From assembly GCF_022012395.1 (NCBI RefSeq), contig NZ_JAKLTQ010000001.1, positions 248,001 to 312,000 on the forward strand: a stretch of DNA of 64,000 bases. The letters run 5' to 3'. Made by a program: the position numbers and the translations under genes. Source of the DNA: Arthrobacter hankyongi. GTDB lineage: Bacteria > Actinomycetota > Actinomycetes > Actinomycetales > Micrococcaceae. The notes under the pieces are model-generated. The model worked only from the letters and a program-made list of their open reading frames with translations, did no database searches and was not told the origin of the DNA. Shown here piece by piece: positions 62,018 to 64,000 of this stretch; the first letter of the stretch is position 1, and the number at the start of each line of letters is the position of its first letter.

Positions 62018-64000
62018 TCACTCCGCCCGCGTTGGTCCCACCCAGAGGTTGTCCCATAGGGAGTAGACCGGCGCGTTCGTCGCCGAGCCCGACAGGTAGG
62101 CCCCGAGCCCCGCCCTTCCCGAGGTCTGCAGGCTGGCGGTGGAATCCGAGGCCGTCAGCTGCCACTGACCAGGCTCCGGGGAACCCTGGGCCCAGACCTT
62201 GAATCGGATTGTCGTTGGCGAGATCCCGGTAGCCTGCACCCTTGCATTGACCAACTCTCCCGGCTTGACCGTGAGTCCCGAAATGACCGTCTCGCTGGCG
62301 ATGGTCGTTTCGATGCCGTCCACCGTGCGGTACAGACCGACGGCTACCTGCCCATTGGAGCGGAACCGGACTGCGGCCTCGTACTTGCCCACACCCGGCA
62401 CACTACGAGCAATGATGTGGTTGTAGACGCCGCCGCCGGTGGCCGCCTTGTCGTTGCCCAACTGGACGGCGATTTCCGTGTTGCTGGCGTCGACCCCATC
62501 CAAAGTGGCCGATGGCCCGGCACCGGGGCTGCCCATCCGGAGCTTACCCTGGCCGTCGGCCACGCTCAGGTTGGCAGCCGACCCGGAGCGCTGCCAGGTT
62601 CCGCCCTGGTCGGCCTGTCCCCAGCCGCCGGTCAGACTGCGGCCGAAAGTGTCCAGCGCATACGCCGGCAATTCCTTGGCAGCAACCGAAACGGTCTGGG
62701 TTGACGTGGCCTTCGTACCGGCGTTGTCAGTGACAATCAGCTTCACCTCATAGTCGCCCGCTGCCGCGTAGCGGTGCTCCACCGCGGTCCCCGTTGCCTG
62801 GTTTCCGTCGCCGAAGTCCCACTCATAGGCTTCCACGGTGCCGTCCGGATCGGACGATTCGGAAGCATCGAAGCTGGTCTGCAGCCCATCGACGAGCGAA
62901 CCGAACACGGCCGACGGGGCCGCATTGGCCACGGTGATCTGCTCGGTGAAGCGTCCGGTCCCGCCGTTGCTGTCCGTCACCACCAAGGTCACCGTATAGG
63001 TGCCGTCGGCGGCGAAGGTGTGGCTGGCAGTGCGGCCCTCGGCGGTCCTGCCGTCGCCGAAGTCCCATGCATAGCCGGTCACCGTGCCGGTCGGAGAACT
63101 GGAGCCGGATGCATCGAGCCGGATGCTGCGGCCGGTGACCTCCTTGCTGAAAACGGCCCCCGGCCCCGCCGGTCCGCTCACCGTCACGCTTTGGGCAAGG
63201 GTGCTCTTGGCGCCCAAGGCGTCGGTCACCGTCAGCACGGCCTCGTAGGTGCCGGCCTTCCCATAGCGGTGGGAGACGGTCCTCCCGCTGCCGTTGCTGC
63301 CGTCGCCGAAGTCCCAGGCGTAGTCGGCGATGCTGCCGTCCGCATCCGCGGACGCCCCCGCGTCGAAGGTGGCTTGCAACTCGTCGGTGCTGAAGCTGAA
63401 GGCGGCGGCCGGGACCGCGTTGGCAACAGTGACCGGAACCGTGGTGGCGGCGGAAGCGCCGTCGTTGTCGGTGACGGTCAGGGTGACCAGGTATTCGCCG
63501 TCCGCCCCGTACCGGTGCGTGGGGCTGGGCCCGGTGCCGGTTCCACCGTCGCCGAAGTCCCAGGCGTAGCTGTCGATCGTGCCGTCCGGATCCGAGGATC
63601 CCGTGCCGTCGAAAGCAACCTGCATCCCGGTAGCATTGCTGGTCAGCGCGGCCACGGGAGCTGCGTTGGGCCGCACCGTGGTCACCTCGGACGTCTTGGT
63701 AGCGCTGGCTCCGCGGTCGTCGGTGACGGTCAGGGTAACAGTATAGGTTCCCGCCTTCTCGTAAAGGTGCTGGATGCCCGTGCCTTCGCCGGTGGTTCCG
63801 TCGCCGAAGTCCCAGGCGTAGGTGGCGATCCTGCCGTCGGCATCGGTCGAGCCGCGGCCATCGAAGATGGCATTCAGGCCCTCGACGGCGGCGCTGAAGT
63901 CCGCCACCGGCACCTGGTTGGGTGTCCCGGCGAAGCCGTAGTGGGCCTTGACCCGCTCCGGGCCCAGTTCCTTGCCGTAGACCGCCACCTCGTCGATGGT
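62018..64000 (-). CDS. LamG/PKD surface protein, C-terminal part (5' end outside window)
   Basis: The frame is open to the window edge, so the N-terminus is missing. The visible 660 residues start with the end of a LamG domain (TIDEVAVYGKELG), then five PKD domains, each with a YAWDFGDG-type motif and the following GTYTVTLTVTD strand, and a C-terminal domain of about 200 residues beginning LDTFGRSLTGGWGQADQGG. That domain and the LamG-PKD order are shared with the protein at 40815-44093, which has one PKD copy. Probably secreted and polymer-binding. Ends with a strong hairpin. Confidence 0.88.
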   Translation of the reverse strand, partial: TIDEVAVYGKELGPERVKAHYGFAGTPNQVPVADFSAAVEGLNAIFDGRGSTDADGRIATYAWDFGDGTTGEGTGIQHLYEKAGTYTVTLTVTDDRGASATKTSEVTTVRPNAAPVAALTSNATGMQVAFDGTGSSDPDGTIDSYAWDFGDGGTGTGPSPTHRYGADGEYLVTLTVTDNDGASAATTVPVTVANAVPAAAFSFSTDELQATFDAGASADADGSIADYAWDFGDGSNGSGRTVSHRYGKAGTYEAVLTVTDALGAKSTLAQSVTVSGPAGPGAVFSKEVTGRSIRLDASGSSSPTGTVTGYAWDFGDGRTAEGRTASHTFAADGTYTVTLVVTDSNGGTGRFTEQITVANAAPSAVFGSLVDGLQTSFDASESSDPDGTVEAYEWDFGDGNQATGTAVEHRYAAAGDYEVKLIVTDNAGTKATSTQTVSVAAKELPAYALDTFGRSLTGGWGQADQGGTWQRSGSAANLSVADGQGKLRMGSPGAGPSATLDGVDASNTEIAVQLGNDKAATGGGVYNHIIARSVPGVGKYEAAVRFRSNGQVAVGLYRTVDGIETTIASETVISGLTVKPGELVNARVQATGISPTTIRFKVWAQGSPEPGQWQLTASDSTASLQTSGRAGLGAYLSGSATNAPVYSLWDNLWVGPTRAE

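Overview
The window is high-GC DNA (roughly two-thirds G+C throughout) from an actinobacterium, most likely a member of the Micrococcaceae (Arthrobacter and relatives). This rests on the conserved order tRNA-Gln, glmU, prs, rplY, pth with mfd on the same strand, GTG starts, strong GGAGG-type ribosome sites, and gene families typical of that group. The genus call is an inference.

Layout. 1-6100: end of a patatin-like phospholipase gene, an egghead-like family 2 glycosyltransferase, then on the opposite strand a two-gene unit: a SLOG/deoxyribosyltransferase-like/TRAFs-binding-like protein followed by a TIR-transmembrane-PQQ-propeller protein. This pair looks like a sensing or conflict module. 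6100-13500: a MarR repressor divergent from an ABC exporter, a Cu/Zn-type SOD lipoprotein, an amidohydrolase plus MFS transporter operon with a clear terminator, and two small membrane proteins. 13400-18650: a DUF559-type (Vsr-like) endonuclease gene bracketed by two near-identical 63-64 bp palindromes in the same orientation, then mfd with a long leader rich in stem-loops. 18640-29520: four consecutive genes of about 895 codons for LuxR regulators with N-terminal P-loop ATPase domains. 29900-34550: an L-2-hydroxyglutarate oxidase gene broken by two apparent single-base deletions, then dTDP-rhamnose synthesis (rfbB, a fused rmlC-rmlD, rfbA).

34950-40750: a PIG-L deacetylase, sufS-sufU, a glycerophosphodiesterase-like lipoprotein and a family 4 glycosyltransferase. 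40815-49000: a six-gene minus-strand exopolysaccharide operon: initiating sugar transferase, cytidylyltransferase, glycosyltransferase, CDP-alcohol phosphatidyltransferase, membrane-anchored DUF4352-like protein, and a large secreted propeller/LamG/PKD protein. 49573-56826: pth, rplY, a large cell-surface protein, prs, glmU, tRNA-Gln. 56967-64000: a Nudix hydrolase, a secreted right-handed beta-helix protein, a Wzy-like polymerase, a Wzz-type chain-length protein with a degenerate kinase domain, and part of a second LamG/PKD surface protein.

Together the accessory genes read as a surface-polysaccharide locus: nucleotide-sugar supply (rhamnose), initiation, glycosyl transfer, phosphoalcohol decoration, polymerisation, chain-length control, and two related large surface proteins. 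It is laid around and between housekeeping genes; mfd and pth, usually near neighbours in actinobacteria, are about 31 kb apart here. The three points most worth following are the palindrome-flanked endonuclease, the TIR/SLOG pair, and the tandem array of four giant LuxR regulators.
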